A DNA stretch of 64,000 nt from Stenopsyche tienmushanensis (lineage: Eukaryota; Arthropoda; Insecta; Trichoptera; Stenopsychidae): contig WACJ01000070.1 of the NCBI GenBank assembly GCA_008973525.1, positions 496,001-560,000 on the forward strand. The letters are read 5' to 3'. Below the pieces are notes generated by a model. The model had not been told where the DNA came from, ran no database searches, and saw nothing but the letters and a program-made list of their open reading frames with translations. Position numbers and translations under genes: made by a program. Shown in pieces: positions 36,678 to 47,539 of the stretch (position 1 is the first letter of the stretch; each line of letters begins with the position of its first letter).

Positions 36678-38474
36678 AGGCTTGTTCAGACGAGGACATA
36701 AACACGACAGGCAACAAAACGTAGTAGTGACCACACGTTAATTCGGTACTATTTTTTGACCTCGTAATCTGAGGGCTGCCAACTCTCACGCGCCGTGACA
36801 AAGAACGTTTTAAAATGAATCTAAAGGCAGGGCCTTTTCAGAAAAAATGCGACCAAAGAGTATTTAGTATTTTACATACTACGTAAAAGTGAACCTACGT
36901 ATTTCAAGTCTTACGATTACTTGCCGGAACTCAGGTTTAATACGCAAAATAAATTTAATTTCTATTGAAAATTCGACTAATGTGAAACATGCATTTTTAT
37001 TTTGGATAAAGATGAGAGTTTAACCCTTTCAGACCTGGCGTGCACAATTGTGGACATAAATATTTTTTTTTATATTCACCTTATTATACTTTAGACACAT
37101 GGAATTTACAAATTCCATCGGATGAAAAAAATAATTCAGTTCTGAAAGACTTAATGTTACACCGACGATAAGTATCATATGATATTTTTGAAAATGTAAA
37201 CATGCTCAATACGTCTCTTCAAGAAAAAAGGTGATATTCTAACAATGGCTGAGCAAGTAACCGTGTTTCGTATTAAAATCGTAATGCGGAGGGAGAATTT
37301 AGAAATGTTTCCATCGTTGTGTGAATTTTGATTCCGAAAATGAAATAAACGCGAAACAAATTAAAAATCTTACATCGACACGTTTCAAAAATTTCGAGAC
37401 AGAGCTTTGTAACCAATTTATAGATCTTCTTAGTATTAAAACAGAGTTTCAATGGGTCATGAACCCATTGACTGAACATCATCATTCGATTATTACTAAG
37501 CATTAAAAGAGATAGATTCTTTCGATACTACTAAGCAAATACAACCACATCGCCCAAATGAAATTCTAATTCAAATTGTAATAAATATATAACTTGATTT
37601 TTCACTACACACACAATTATTGTCGTCTTAGTAGTACGCGATCAAAATACTTTGGAGACTGCTGCCTTAAAGATTCTTCATCTTTATTGTGAGGCTACAA
37701 CAGTAGACACAGGTAGCCCTCGGTTCACGCCGGCTCAATATACGCCGATCTATAATAACGCCGCTACGCAATTCGCCGTCAAATTCTTCGATTCTCGACT
37801 TCGATGCTATACTGATTTTCGTTTCAGTATGGACGTATTTACGTTATGCATTCGTTAAAACATTGACTGCTATTGAATATATTTATTTTTCGTGTTTAAT
37901 ATTGTTGGGTATGTATACAATTACATTCAATTGAATTAATATTACGCCTATTCGATTTGCGCGGGGTTTTGTAGTTTGTTTGATTTGATTTTTGGACGAA
38001 TATATGAATCCTTGTCTATGAATGGCCCCAATTCTCAGAATTCTTATAACAATAAATGATGTCTAATGTGCAATACACTTTCGAAACATTTCGTTCAAAT
38101 TTGTCCACAGCTTGGAAGCCGCTTGATATGACAAACACGCGGCATCGTACAAAATTATTTCTAAAGACTTTAACAATACTCTATTTGTGAAATGAATAAA
38201 ACAATATCTATTATGCTGCTTCTTCAGACAAAAACATAAATCATTTATTACAAGCATTTATTAATGCACCAATTATTTAAAATACTTATGCACTATACTA
38301 TACTAAATTAGCATTAATAGCAATATAAAATCGCTAGAAATGTGCGGGATTTCTTACTATCGCTCGCCCATACACAGCGGAGTATTAATATTACGCCGAC
38401 ATAGTGTCCCAGCTGCCAGAACGATTGCTGACCCTACTCGTCATTTTGTTATGATTTTTCAGCCAATGGGAGAA
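36678..38474 (+). repeat. Left arm of the palindromic element
   Basis: It pairs with 39302-41120. It carries short frames mirrored in the other arm: 37321-37506 (RFKNFETELCNQFIDLL, then EFQWVMNPL) and 37652-37858 (CEATTVDTGSPRFTP). The first resembles the 'F.DF......F.FL.NPF' segment of some hAT-derived transposase-like proteins, but the match is weak. The frames are interrupted and look like relics. Confidence 0.8.
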
Positions 38475-39301
38475 GTCGTTAAGAAGATAAAGATTATGCA
38501 AAGGCAGTTGGGACACTATATCGGCGTAATAAACGGCCGATATAATAACACGTGCGATTTTGGGGAATCCCAATACTATCGTGTACTACTGCAACAGCGA
38601 TAATCGAAACAAAAAGCAAATCAAATCGTTCGATTCGGAATAAGGTAAGTCCCTTTGTTTCTTTATTTTGGGATGGGACAGTGTCACTTTCAAAGTACTG
38701 TCATGGTGTTTCTAGCAAATATTAATGAGTCGATTTTAACGACTTTACAAAAATATTATTTCAAAAGGCATAAATAATGCAAATTACTACAAATACTATA
38801 TAGTACAATATTTATCTACAATATGCCAAAGCGAAATTATTTGACTATTTACTCTCAATGACAATAATTATTAATATAAAAATTATAATTTCAGCAAGAT
38901 CGTTTATAGTGTGGTATATTTATTCAGGCCAAAAGTGATAAATAGATTTAGGTGCATTAATAAATCAAACAAGCAAAACGACGATTGATTTATATTTTTG
39001 TCCGAAGAAGCAGCATGATAGATATTGTTTTATTCGTTTCATAAATAGAATATTGTTAAAGTCTTTAGAAATAATTTTATACGATGCCGCGTGTTTGTCA
39101 TATCAAGCGACTTCCAAGCTGTGGACAAATTTGAACGAAATGCTTCGAAAGTATATTGCACCCACTATATATCGAAATTCGGAGATGTTTTAATCCCAAA
39201 GTAGGAGGCCAGCCAACTTTTTTCAGGCTTTAAAATGCCACATTTGATGCCAAACGAGTGTTCGTATTACCTTTTGAGTCTGTATGGGCTTCTCAAATCA
39301 A
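38475..39301. repeat. Loop of the palindromic element, with internal copies
   Basis: Positions 38947-39165 are a third copy, in plus orientation, of the arm segment at 39525-39735 (which is inverted at 38063-38272). A smaller inverted pair joins 38389-38417 (left arm) with 38502-38530, both containing a ggacact / gcgtaata core. The loop is therefore built from rearranged arm pieces rather than unrelated sequence. Confidence 0.75.
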
Positions 39302-41120
39302 CGTCTCCCATTGGCTGAAAAATCATAACAAAATGACGAGTAGGGTCAGCAATCGTTCTGGCAGCTGGGACACTGTCGGTGTAATATTAATACTCCGCTG
39401 CGTATGGGCGAGTGATAGTAAGAAATCCAGCACATTTCTAGCGATTTTATATTGCTATTAATGCTAATATAGTAAAATAAGAATTATTTGAAGCGTATAG
39501 TATAGTGCATAAGTATTTTAAATAATTGGTGTATTAATAAATGCTTGTAATAAATGATTTATGTTTTTGTCTGAAGAAGCAGCATAATAAATATTGTTTT
39601 ATTCATTTCACAAATAGAATATTGTTAAAGTCTTTAGAAATAATTTTGTACGATGCCGCGTGTTTGTCATATCAAGCGGCTTCCAAGCTGTGGACAAATT
39701 TGAACGAAATGCTTAGAAAGTATATTGCACATTACACAGCATTTATTGTTATAAGAATTCTGAGAATTGGGGCCATTCATAGACAAGGATTCATATATTC
39801 GTCCAAAAATCAAATCAAACAAACTACAAAACCCCGCGCAAATCGAATAGGCGTAATATTAATTCAATTGAATGTAATTGTATACATACCCAACAATATT
39901 AAACACGAAAAATAAATGTATTCAATAGCAGTCAATGTTTTAACGAATGCATAACGTAAATACGTCCATACTGAAACGAAAATCAGCATAGCATCGAAGT
40001 CGAGAATCGAAAAATTTGACGGCGAATTGCGTAGCGGTGTTATTATAGATCGGCGTAAATTGAGCCGGCGTGAACCGAGGGCTACCTGTGTCTACTGTTG
40101 TAGCCTCACAATAAAGATGAAGAATCTTTAAGGCAGCAGTCTCCAAAGTATTTTGATCGCGTACTACTAAGACGACAATAATTGTGTGTGTAGTGAAAAA
40201 TCAAGTTATATATTTATTACAATTTGAATTAGAATTTCATTTGGGCGATGTGGTTGTATTTGCTTAGTAGTATCGAAAGAATCTATCTCTTTTAATGCTT
40301 AGTAATAATCGAATGATGATGTTCAGTCAATGGGTTCATGACCCATTGAAACTCTGTTTTAATACTAAGAAGATCTATAAATTGGTTACAAAGCTCTGTC
40401 TCGAAATTTTTGAAACGTGTCGATGTAAGATTTTTAATTTGTTTCGCGTTTATTTCATTTTCGGAATCAAAATTCACACAACGATGGAAACATTTCTAAA
40501 TTCTCCCTCCGCATTACGATTTTAATACGAAACACGGTTACTTGCTCAGCCATTGTTAGAATATCACCTTTTTTCTTGAAGAGACGTATTGAGCATGTTT
40601 ACATTTTCAAAAATATCATATGATACTTATCGTCGGTGTAACATTAAGTCTTTCAGAACTGAATTATTTTTTTCATCCGATGGAATTTGTAAATTCCATG
40701 TGTCTAAAGTATAATAAGGTGAATATAAAAAAAAATATTTATGTCCACAATTAGTGCACGCCAGGTCTGAAAGGGTTAAACTCTCATCTTTATCCAAAAT
40801 AAAAATGCATGTTTCACATTAGTCGAATTTTCAATAGAAATTAAATTTATTTTGCGTATTAAACCTGAGTTCCGGCAAGTAATCGTAAGACTTGAAATAC
40901 GTAGGTTCACTTTTACGTAGTATGTAAAATACTAAATACTCTTTGGTCGCATTTTTTCTGAAAAGGCCCTGCCTGTAGATTCATTTTAAAACGTTCTTTG
41001 TCACGGCGCGTGAGAGTTGGCAGCCCTCAGATTACGAGGTCAAAAAATAGTACCGAATTAACGTGCGGTCACTACTACGTTTTGTTGCCTGTCGTGTTTA
41101 TGTCCTCGTCTGAACAAGCC
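39302..41120 (-). repeat. Right arm of the palindromic element
   Basis: It is the inverted copy of the left arm. It contains the longest frame of the element, 39541-39915 (124 codons, starting MLVINDLCFCLKKQHNKYCF), which in the left arm is cut short at 38063. No domain was recognised. Confidence 0.8.
39541..39915 (+). CDS. Unidentified 124-codon frame in the right arm
   Basis: The frame contains NDLCFCLKKQHNKYCFIHF, DAACLSYQAASKLWTNLNEM and then A+T-rich sequence of low complexity. The first half occurs three times in the element (also 38063-38257 inverted and about 38980-39165), which suggests an ancestral coding segment. Differences between copies include changes such as K/R and T/I, and one copy has a stop. 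It is probably a transposon relic of unknown function. Confidence 0.3.
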   Translation: MLVINDLCFCLKKQHNKYCFIHFTNRILLKSLEIILYDAACLSYQAASKLWTNLNEMLRKYIAHYTAFIVIRILRIGAIHRQGFIYSSKNQIKQTTKPRANRIGVILIQLNVIVYIPNNIKHEK

Positions 41121-41620
41121 TTAAGGGATGAACCGAAAACGGGAGGACCTTGGAATTTTGATAACGATGCATTAAAATCCCTAATCGAGTCAGATCCATA
41201 GCAAACAATCAAGGTATTATTGCAAAGATTGAAATCTCCATGGAACACGAACAGGATGGGTATTATGGGTAGGATGGATACCTTGAAAGAACACAACAAA
41301 AATGAGCAACGAAACACGTATTACGCCTTCTTAACAATACGAAAATGAATGACATTCTCTAAAATAACCGCCAATTTACTACAACCCTTAAGCCCAAATT
41401 GACTATAAAAAAGATTATTTTGTACATATGGTGGGACATGGGGAATAAAAGCAGGATGAAGAATAACTGCACAAGTTTATTATCGACAAATAGAAGAATA
41501 GAATCCAAAATTAAAAGAAGATCGTTCATATTTATTCAACAGAAGAAAGACGATTCTGCTTTATAATGTTGTGAACAAAAATATGCGAATATTTTTGGGT
41601 TCCCCTGATATATCATCAAA
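41121..41620 (+). pseudogene. Right part of the split mariner transposase
   Basis: Directly after the TTAA the frame resumes as RDEPKTGGPWNFDNDALKSL with IESDP, the mariner linker and second helix-turn-helix region. It is followed by degenerate LKEHNKNEQRN (near 41270) and CIWWDMGNK (near 41430) with weak remnants to about 41600. CIWWD is a conserved mariner block. Stops and frame changes are frequent. Confidence 0.7.
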
Positions 41621-43190
41621 TTTTCATAAAGTGTTAGGGCAAGTCAATACTAAATATAAGGTATACACAAATATTGAATACTGTATTGTGTGCTTAAATG
41701 ACGCACATGGAAATTACTCATGCAGCTAAATATTAAAAAATACGTGTTCCATTAATATTTTTTTGGTCTGGATTATAAATTTAATTGTGCGAATACACCC
41801 CCCGAGAATTCCGTACAAATTAAAATTAAAGTTTGCGACATAAAATCCAAATGGGGGATTGAAAAAATAAAATTGCTACAAAAGCCTACAAGTGCCATAC
41901 TTCCCACAGTATAATTGTAATATAACTCATTTTTATAATATCCTTTTAGTGTCACAGGCATAATATTTAGAGTGAGGTTGTACCCAGAAGTGGACGGAAT
42001 GGCTGAAAAGGCTTTCATAAAAGTTGGTTTTATAGTGTTGTTGTAAGTTGGAGCACATTATTACATAGCACTGTATGAGGATGCCGAATATTATGCTAAT
42101 GTGGCAATTCATAACAACCGGGAAGATTCAGTATTATTTCGCATGAATTGTCTTAGATCGCTTTATGGCCCTGCACCATAAAGATGGGGGTGTCTCAATG
42201 GCGCAAAATATACGACCGCGGCTATAATTGACTTTAAAGATGGTACGTTTAAGACACGATAAAAATATGGGCATTTAATGCAGTGGCATAAAAAAACATT
42301 GTATGAATTTCACTTTATTTTTATTAATGTATTGGAGCTTAAAGCTTTCGAGCGTGGATGATCTGCGAGCTTTTTCGTTGTAGGAAAGCTCGTGATAAAT
42401 TCCATATCAAAATATAAAGCCCATTGAAAGCTTGCCCGATATAGAGTCTGAGCTTATAGCGCTTCAAACATTTTTTTAAAATTATTCTGACTTATTTTTT
42501 AAACTCCAATGCACATAGCATGATCTATAAATTTGAAAGAAATTTAGAATAATTAAAAATAATAAAATATTTTCGACACAGTGTCACTTCAACGTAAATT
42601 GTTAAGCCCGACGTCACATACGAGAATCAAGGATTTTCCCATCAATTGAGCGTAAGCTTTTAATTTTCCTCTCGTGAAATGTTCCAAACTAAAAATGACA
42701 GATGGAATGACAAAACTTGTATTTGCGTTTATTATCAGGCTAGTATTTTTTCTCAAATTCGGCATTGTTTCGTGTATCTTAGGGTCGTGCTTTACGCCTG
42801 TCAAAAGTTTGGCCAAAGCGACAAAGAAACTGTTTTCGCAACTGTTGTAGCGATAAGAAATACTTTGGCCAACCTTGAACATTATACTCTTAAGTAAACG
42901 GATTAAAATTAACTTTCATGAAATCAACTGAGCTTAAAATATAATTTTTAGCCAGGCAATATATTACAGAGCGATGTGAGATAGCGGAAATTAGCATAAT
43001 GCGAATGTTGGAATCGAATACATATATCTTCGTAAAACAATATAAATTAATTGCATCCAATACAATCATGCACATGGACATGTATACAGAACAACATTTT
43101 TGAATTTATTATTGGCTTTAAAAAAGTTAGAGCAAGTTTTCTAATATTGAAGTCTTCCAAAGCGCCCCGCGTCAGACGAAACTCAATGCT
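41621..43190. other. A+T-rich stretch without firm features
   Basis: A 97-codon minus frame (42589-42882) has no recognised similarity. Between 42325 and 42460 'aagctt/gagctt' words recur. No repeat-family match was seen. Confidence 0.4.
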
Positions 43191-43217
43191 ATGCATAACC
43201 TGACGGGAATGTGTTAA
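43191..43217 (+). repeat. Isolated end of the TTAA-flanked MITE family
   Basis: 'cataacctgacgggaatgtg' (43194-43213) followed by TTAA matches the right end of the element at 49059-49577 with two differences. The matching left end was not found nearby. Confidence 0.55.
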
Positions 43218-43734
43218 ATGTTATTAATTATGTTTTTTTATTAATATTAAGTTAAACCTTTTTCATTCGTATTTTTTTATGTTATGGATAGTGTCAGCAT
43301 GTAGTTAATTTTGCGGGATTTTCAGTCTTCTGGCGACATAATGTCGACCAACGAGTGAAAAGGGTTATACAGCTTGAATAAAGCATTTAAATCAAAAAAT
43401 GTATTTCAACTGTAAAACTTAAATTAATTTTAATTTAAATGGATCAATCAATGAAATAATCTTGATTATATTTGGTTTTAAAAAATATCTTTTTAACCTA
43501 CAATATCGTGCAGCACACGTCGTAATGAATTTATGTCAGACATAAAAACCATAAAGTTCTATTTAACTTAATTCTTAATATCACGAGATTAAGAATAGTT
43601 ATAAAAACAAATAAAATTAATATAACTGATAATGAATTTTTTTTAAAAAAATCTATGAAACAACACCTATTCCATTATTTACATAATTAAATTATTATCC
43701 CACGGAATTAATTAAAATTGTTCATGAAAGACGA

Positions 43735-44060
43735 TTGCCTCGACAATCAAAGTCACAATTTTAAGCCGAATAAATTCTTTATACTAGTTTGTTTGTCGGC
43801 CATTTTGTTCAGTCAGAGTAAATTCTTCCGATGGAAAGGCCATCGCGCGCACCTTTCAGCATTTGTCTATGCGAGAATCCTGAGATCAAAAAGGATAAGT
43901 ATTTCTAGATTTGATTGTGACGGGGGATAAGATGTTGGTGTGTCACTAATCCAAAAATAGTTGTCGGCTGAGATGTATGACACTGGCATACAAAATTTGG
44001 CGTCCTGACTACAATGAAATTCAAGCATTTTTAGATGATTCTTGTACTTCAATACATTTG
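43735..44060 (+). mobile_element. Internally deleted mariner (family 2)
   Basis: The leader 'gtcggccattttgttcagtc' is followed directly by the region downstream of the catalytic motif (GDKMLVCH-like near 43925) and the right-side block with 'caaaatttggcgtcctgac' and 'ttcaagcatttttagatgat'. Most of the transposase is deleted. Confidence 0.65.
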
Positions 44061-44295
44061 GTTATTCCTGGCGGGTCTTAATAATTGATCCATTTTAAGA
44101 TTAAACCGTCCACTGTAGTATCTTTTAATATTAGTTCATGAAAAAAGAGACACATTCATACCATCTCATTTAATGGGTCACCCAGATAAATCGATCTTTC
44201 TCGATAGGGAGGATGGGTTTTGAAGACTTGCCCGATTTTTTTTGAAAAGCAGTAGCTAAATGGCATAATCTGTGCATATATAGGATCGATGCTAA

Positions 44296-44704
44296 TGTAA
44301 CGTAGGAGCGAGGGCGTTCTCAGGGCAGAGTTCCCGGGTGGCTCCCGGCTCCCACGTACTCGTCGGGATGGCCATGCTAATACACGGGTCCGTTCTTTCG
44401 GGATGGACAGGCGTCGAACAGAATGACTCTTTATTCTGACAGAGAGAGAGAGAGATCTGGCTACGAGAAGGACGTCTTCTCACAGCCAAGGCCAACCGCC
44501 GACTCTTCTATCTCGACTCCCGCCTTTTGCGCTTCACCACTCAACCGGTAACGCAAGAAGCAATCGATCGGTATTGTAAGTGCAATGTCCCCGCAGCGCC
44601 ACAGAAGATGGCGCTGTTAAAATAACACATTACACCTAAAGAGAGACGGAAGATGTCGCTGTTAATCTGCTATTGGATAGGGGTGGTAAATTGCTCACGC
44701 TACA
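44296..44704 (-). mobile_element. Solo LTR, 409 bp, with CTAA target duplication
   Basis: The element begins TGTAAC and ends CTACA, with ctaa immediately on both sides (44292-44295 and 44705-44708). The internal order matches the complement of the copy at 48554-49031: an AG-rich run, 'agagatctggctacgagaag', 'gatggcgctgttaaaataac' and 'agacggaagatgtcgctgtt'. A short TG...CA repeat with a 4-bp duplication and no internal region is what remains after recombination between two LTRs. Minus orientation follows from the copy at 33833-34110. Confidence 0.8.
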
Positions 44705-45019
44705 CTAATTAATTGTTGCAAATTGTATTTAAATATTTAGATTAATTTTTATAATGAGGCTAAATCTGGAAGGCATGGACATTCATGATGAAGTATCAAT
44801 CATTAGATTTTTTCGAATTTGTCATCTTTGTTGGATAGATCATGTAGCATGCATCCGTCCAAAATCAAACTGTCAAATTACATCAGACCTATTGAGAAAA
44901 TTTGTTTATGTGTGTTTATCAGATAAGACCTCATCACAAGTGGGTGATATTAATTGAGGGATGAATCGCAGACGGCAGTCCTCCTCATCGAACTGCTGAA
45001 GACTTGCTCCTTATTCTTT

Positions 45020-45720
45020 CAATCGTTGTTCTTTTTATCGCCGCCGAGAAACGTACTAATGGGTGCATAAATTAATGGAACGCTAAATACATTCCAACAT
45101 CCGGAAGGATTAAAACATAAATACGTAGCAATTAAGTAAGCTGGCTTGGCGTGGCCCTGCGCGCTATGGGCGGACTGAGGCACTTAAAAATATTATAATA
45201 CGGCAAGATGGGGCACAATAATACGTTCTCCTTTGCGCACCAAAACGATTATATCCATCCCACTTAACCGGCCTCTATAGCCATTTATCAAGCCATAACT
45301 TTCCGACGTGTCATTAGCAGACCGACTTTAAAATTTTCATAGAGATTCCGTGATATATCGGCCATATTCAAAATTGTCGGGGATATATCCGGGAGGTCCT
45401 CTAACTCTTGAGCACCCCACCGCCCCCTTGGAGTGTCATTAAAGCCACTGGCGGAGTGTACCGTGTGCCTTTAATACTCGCGCCGCTGCCGGCATACAAA
45501 GTGGTGACAATTAATTGGCCCATCCGCATAAACTGTCAAATCACACTCGTTGGACTAGCTCTGGCTTCACTGTTTTAATCTTCAGAAGGAGCGTCTTTAT
45601 CCGTGAGGGCCTTTAGACTCTGCCTTTTGCTTTATCAGACATGGTCTGCAAGGAGGGACCCTGTTACAATTTGCGCCAAGGACTGATTCATTCTAATCCA
45701 GCATGATTAAATCCACCCTT
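45020..45720. other. G+C-richer single-copy-like island
   Basis: The stretch carries no recognised repeat and no convincing exon. Composition and freedom from transposons suggest conserved non-coding DNA. Confidence 0.3.
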
Positions 45721-45879
45721 TCTTATTAATTCAAACGAATAAGCTTCTTTTAATAAAATGATTTGAGTGGATGAATACCATTACAAAAAAATAGGTGGGA
45801 TGAAGCTGACGCGACACACTGCGTGGGAGTGGATGGATTGCTTACAGTTGACCGCGTTAACCAACGTACATCAGCTATA

Positions 45880-45995
45880 TATATATATCTATATTTAATC
45901 AATATATTTTGGAATAATATTGTTTGTTGTATTTCCATATATAAATTTTATTACCCTACTATACACAAAATCACGTTCATATGGTGTCAGAACTT
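45880..45995 (+). repeat. Possible LTR end with primer-binding-site-like word, copy 1
   Basis: 'tggtgtcagaac' at 45982-45993 is preceded by about 70 bp that resemble the segment before the same word at 47161 ('actat...aaatcac.ttc.tatggtgtcag'). It may be the right edge of another LTR family also primed by tRNA-Leu. Confidence 0.4.
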
Positions 45996-46184
45996 TCATT
46001 GGATGAAACAATCTTCATATGAGACATTTCTATCGATTATTTTTATATGATCATCTCCTATTGTTTTCCCCGTATGACTTGGATATAATAAGGATTATTT
46101 GAATATATATTAGCACTGTGAAATTTGGTATTAATATAAGACCAATGTCTATTCATATTCTCTCATTGTCGTTGTTATAAAACT

Positions 46185-46685
46185 TTATGATTTCGGTCTG
46201 CCTATATAGATAGGTTTTAAGATCGTATGACTCATAGATGCATGGTTAGCTTTTTGGAGATTTTTGAAGCGATTGCGAAGAATTCCCGTGTCCATCCGAA
46301 GAAATTCAAAGGAGCTGTATCCAGCCCAGGAATATGGTCGCGGCTTTTGGCATCGAATTACTCGCACGCCATTGAGCGCAGCTAACGCGCTTTGTGTCGA
46401 AGCGAATGTACGAGCAAGGGGGTTATCCAGGAATCCCTGCGGGAGAATCGGGTGAGACCTGCGAGGGAATCGCCTCAGGAGCCGAGGCGCCGGAGGAGGC
46501 CGAATCGCGGCCAACTTTGACAGCCTGAATGGTTTATGCCTTCCACAATGAAGATAACCGTCTCCACACTCCGCCCTTGCATCAAACGCTCCCAATTTAT
46601 AAGCGCAAGTCGTGGCATTGTGCCTGCTGAGGCCATTATTTGCTCGTGCCTTGCTCAATTTGAACCGAAAAGATTTATGCAACAT
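46185..46685 (-). CDS. Unidentified 166-codon frame in a G+C-rich island
   Basis: This is one of the two longest frames of the window after the palindrome ORFs. It has an arginine- and proline-rich middle (AAIRPPPAPRLLRRFPRRSH) and no recognised domain. The plus strand is also open over 46264-46455, so the length partly reflects composition. It may be spurious, a rapidly evolving exon, or part of a regulatory island (46260-46800). Confidence 0.22.
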   Translation of the reverse strand: MLHKSFRFKLSKARANNGLSRHNATTCAYKLGAFDARAECGDGYLHCGRHKPFRLSKLAAIRPPPAPRLLRRFPRRSHPILPQGFLDNPLARTFASTQSALAALNGVRVIRCQKPRPYSWAGYSSFEFLRMDTGILRNRFKNLQKANHASMSHTILKPIYIGRPKS

Positions 46686-47094
46686 TTCTTCGCAGGTTTA
46701 AAGCCTCCCGCGCGGATGTTGAAATCGCTCCCCATACATATTGTTAAGCCTCCAACAAAGAGATCAATACGGGGGAGCGAATGTATAAATTAAAACGCTT
46801 ACCCCTCGGGGATTTCCATTGAAGCACAACTAACTCCGGTAACATAAACAAAACACGATTGCTACACGCCGGCATTACCACATCCAACATTCAACTATTA
46901 CTCATCAATTGAAAATTCATCTAAAAATGTATCCTATACTACTGTGAGCTTTCAGCGAAAACATCTCTAACTAAAAAACAATGCAAAAATACAAGATTAG
47001 GTGTTTGTCGGTACTTTTTCCATAGGAACGCTCTATAAAGATATTGTAGCTAAATCAACTACAAAAATAGGGTTTACTTTAGGAATGCAATTAA

Positions 47095-47175
47095 ATGTAT
47101 TTACATCAATTTTACTACACTATTATATATAAATCCAATTCTAACAAAGTCACTTTCCTATGGTGTCAGATCTTA
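47095..47175 (+). repeat. Possible LTR end with primer-binding-site-like word, copy 2
   Basis: 'tggtgtcaga' at 47161-47170 has the same left context as the copy at 45982. The match to the tRNA-Leu 3' end stops after ten bases. Confidence 0.35.
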
Positions 47176-47539
47176 ACTTGCTTATTTGTTATGATGTATG
47201 AAATAATCTATGGTTTGCAATATTAATACATATTAATTAGCTTTTATTTCAGATTTATTTCTATATATTTTAAACTTAAAAAAATAAAATTTAAAAAATC
47301 ATGTGATTTTAATAATAAAAAAATTTTTTAGTCGAATTTCGACAATATAAATGATGATGGACGCGTATGTGAGCATCAGTTGATACGTCCGACCCTGAAT
47401 CATGATTGCAAGGATGAATCACCCATGTTGATAATTAATTTTTTTTTGACAATCATAAGATATTCTGTGATATATAATATATTTTGACATGTATTAGATA
47501 AATTATCATTTTTTCACTAAGCACGGCTGAAGCGGTTGC

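Larger units (their letters stand above)
36678..41120. mobile_element. 4.44-kb palindromic (foldback-type) element with TTAA target duplication
   Basis: The element is flanked by TTAA on both sides (36674-36677 and 41121-41124) and its ends are inverted copies (GGCTTGTTCAGACGAGG inward at 36679; complement ending at 41120). The arms, about 36678-38474 and 39302-41120, are near-identical inverted repeats of about 1.8 kb. They differ by scattered substitutions, a 1-bp indel near 37050/40750 and an indel of about 20 bp near 38300/39480. The loop is about 0.83 kb. TTAA duplications are made by piggyBac, Kolobok and some Sola transposases; no transposase of these types was recognised inside, so it is probably non-autonomous. 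Assembly error is unlikely to create arm differences plus a correct target duplication. Confidence 0.85.

Noticed and set aside
36678..41120. Assembly artefact as explanation for the palindrome
   Set aside because: The arms differ by substitutions and indels, and the element has a TTAA duplication within a split mariner frame. A false inverted duplication would not produce these.
42589..42882. 97-codon minus frame
   Set aside because: No recognised similarity, no good splice borders, and a 72-codon frame on the other strand over the same bases.
45870..45905. TA-rich microsatellite near 45873
   Set aside because: It is short and imperfect, and not informative in such A+T-rich DNA.
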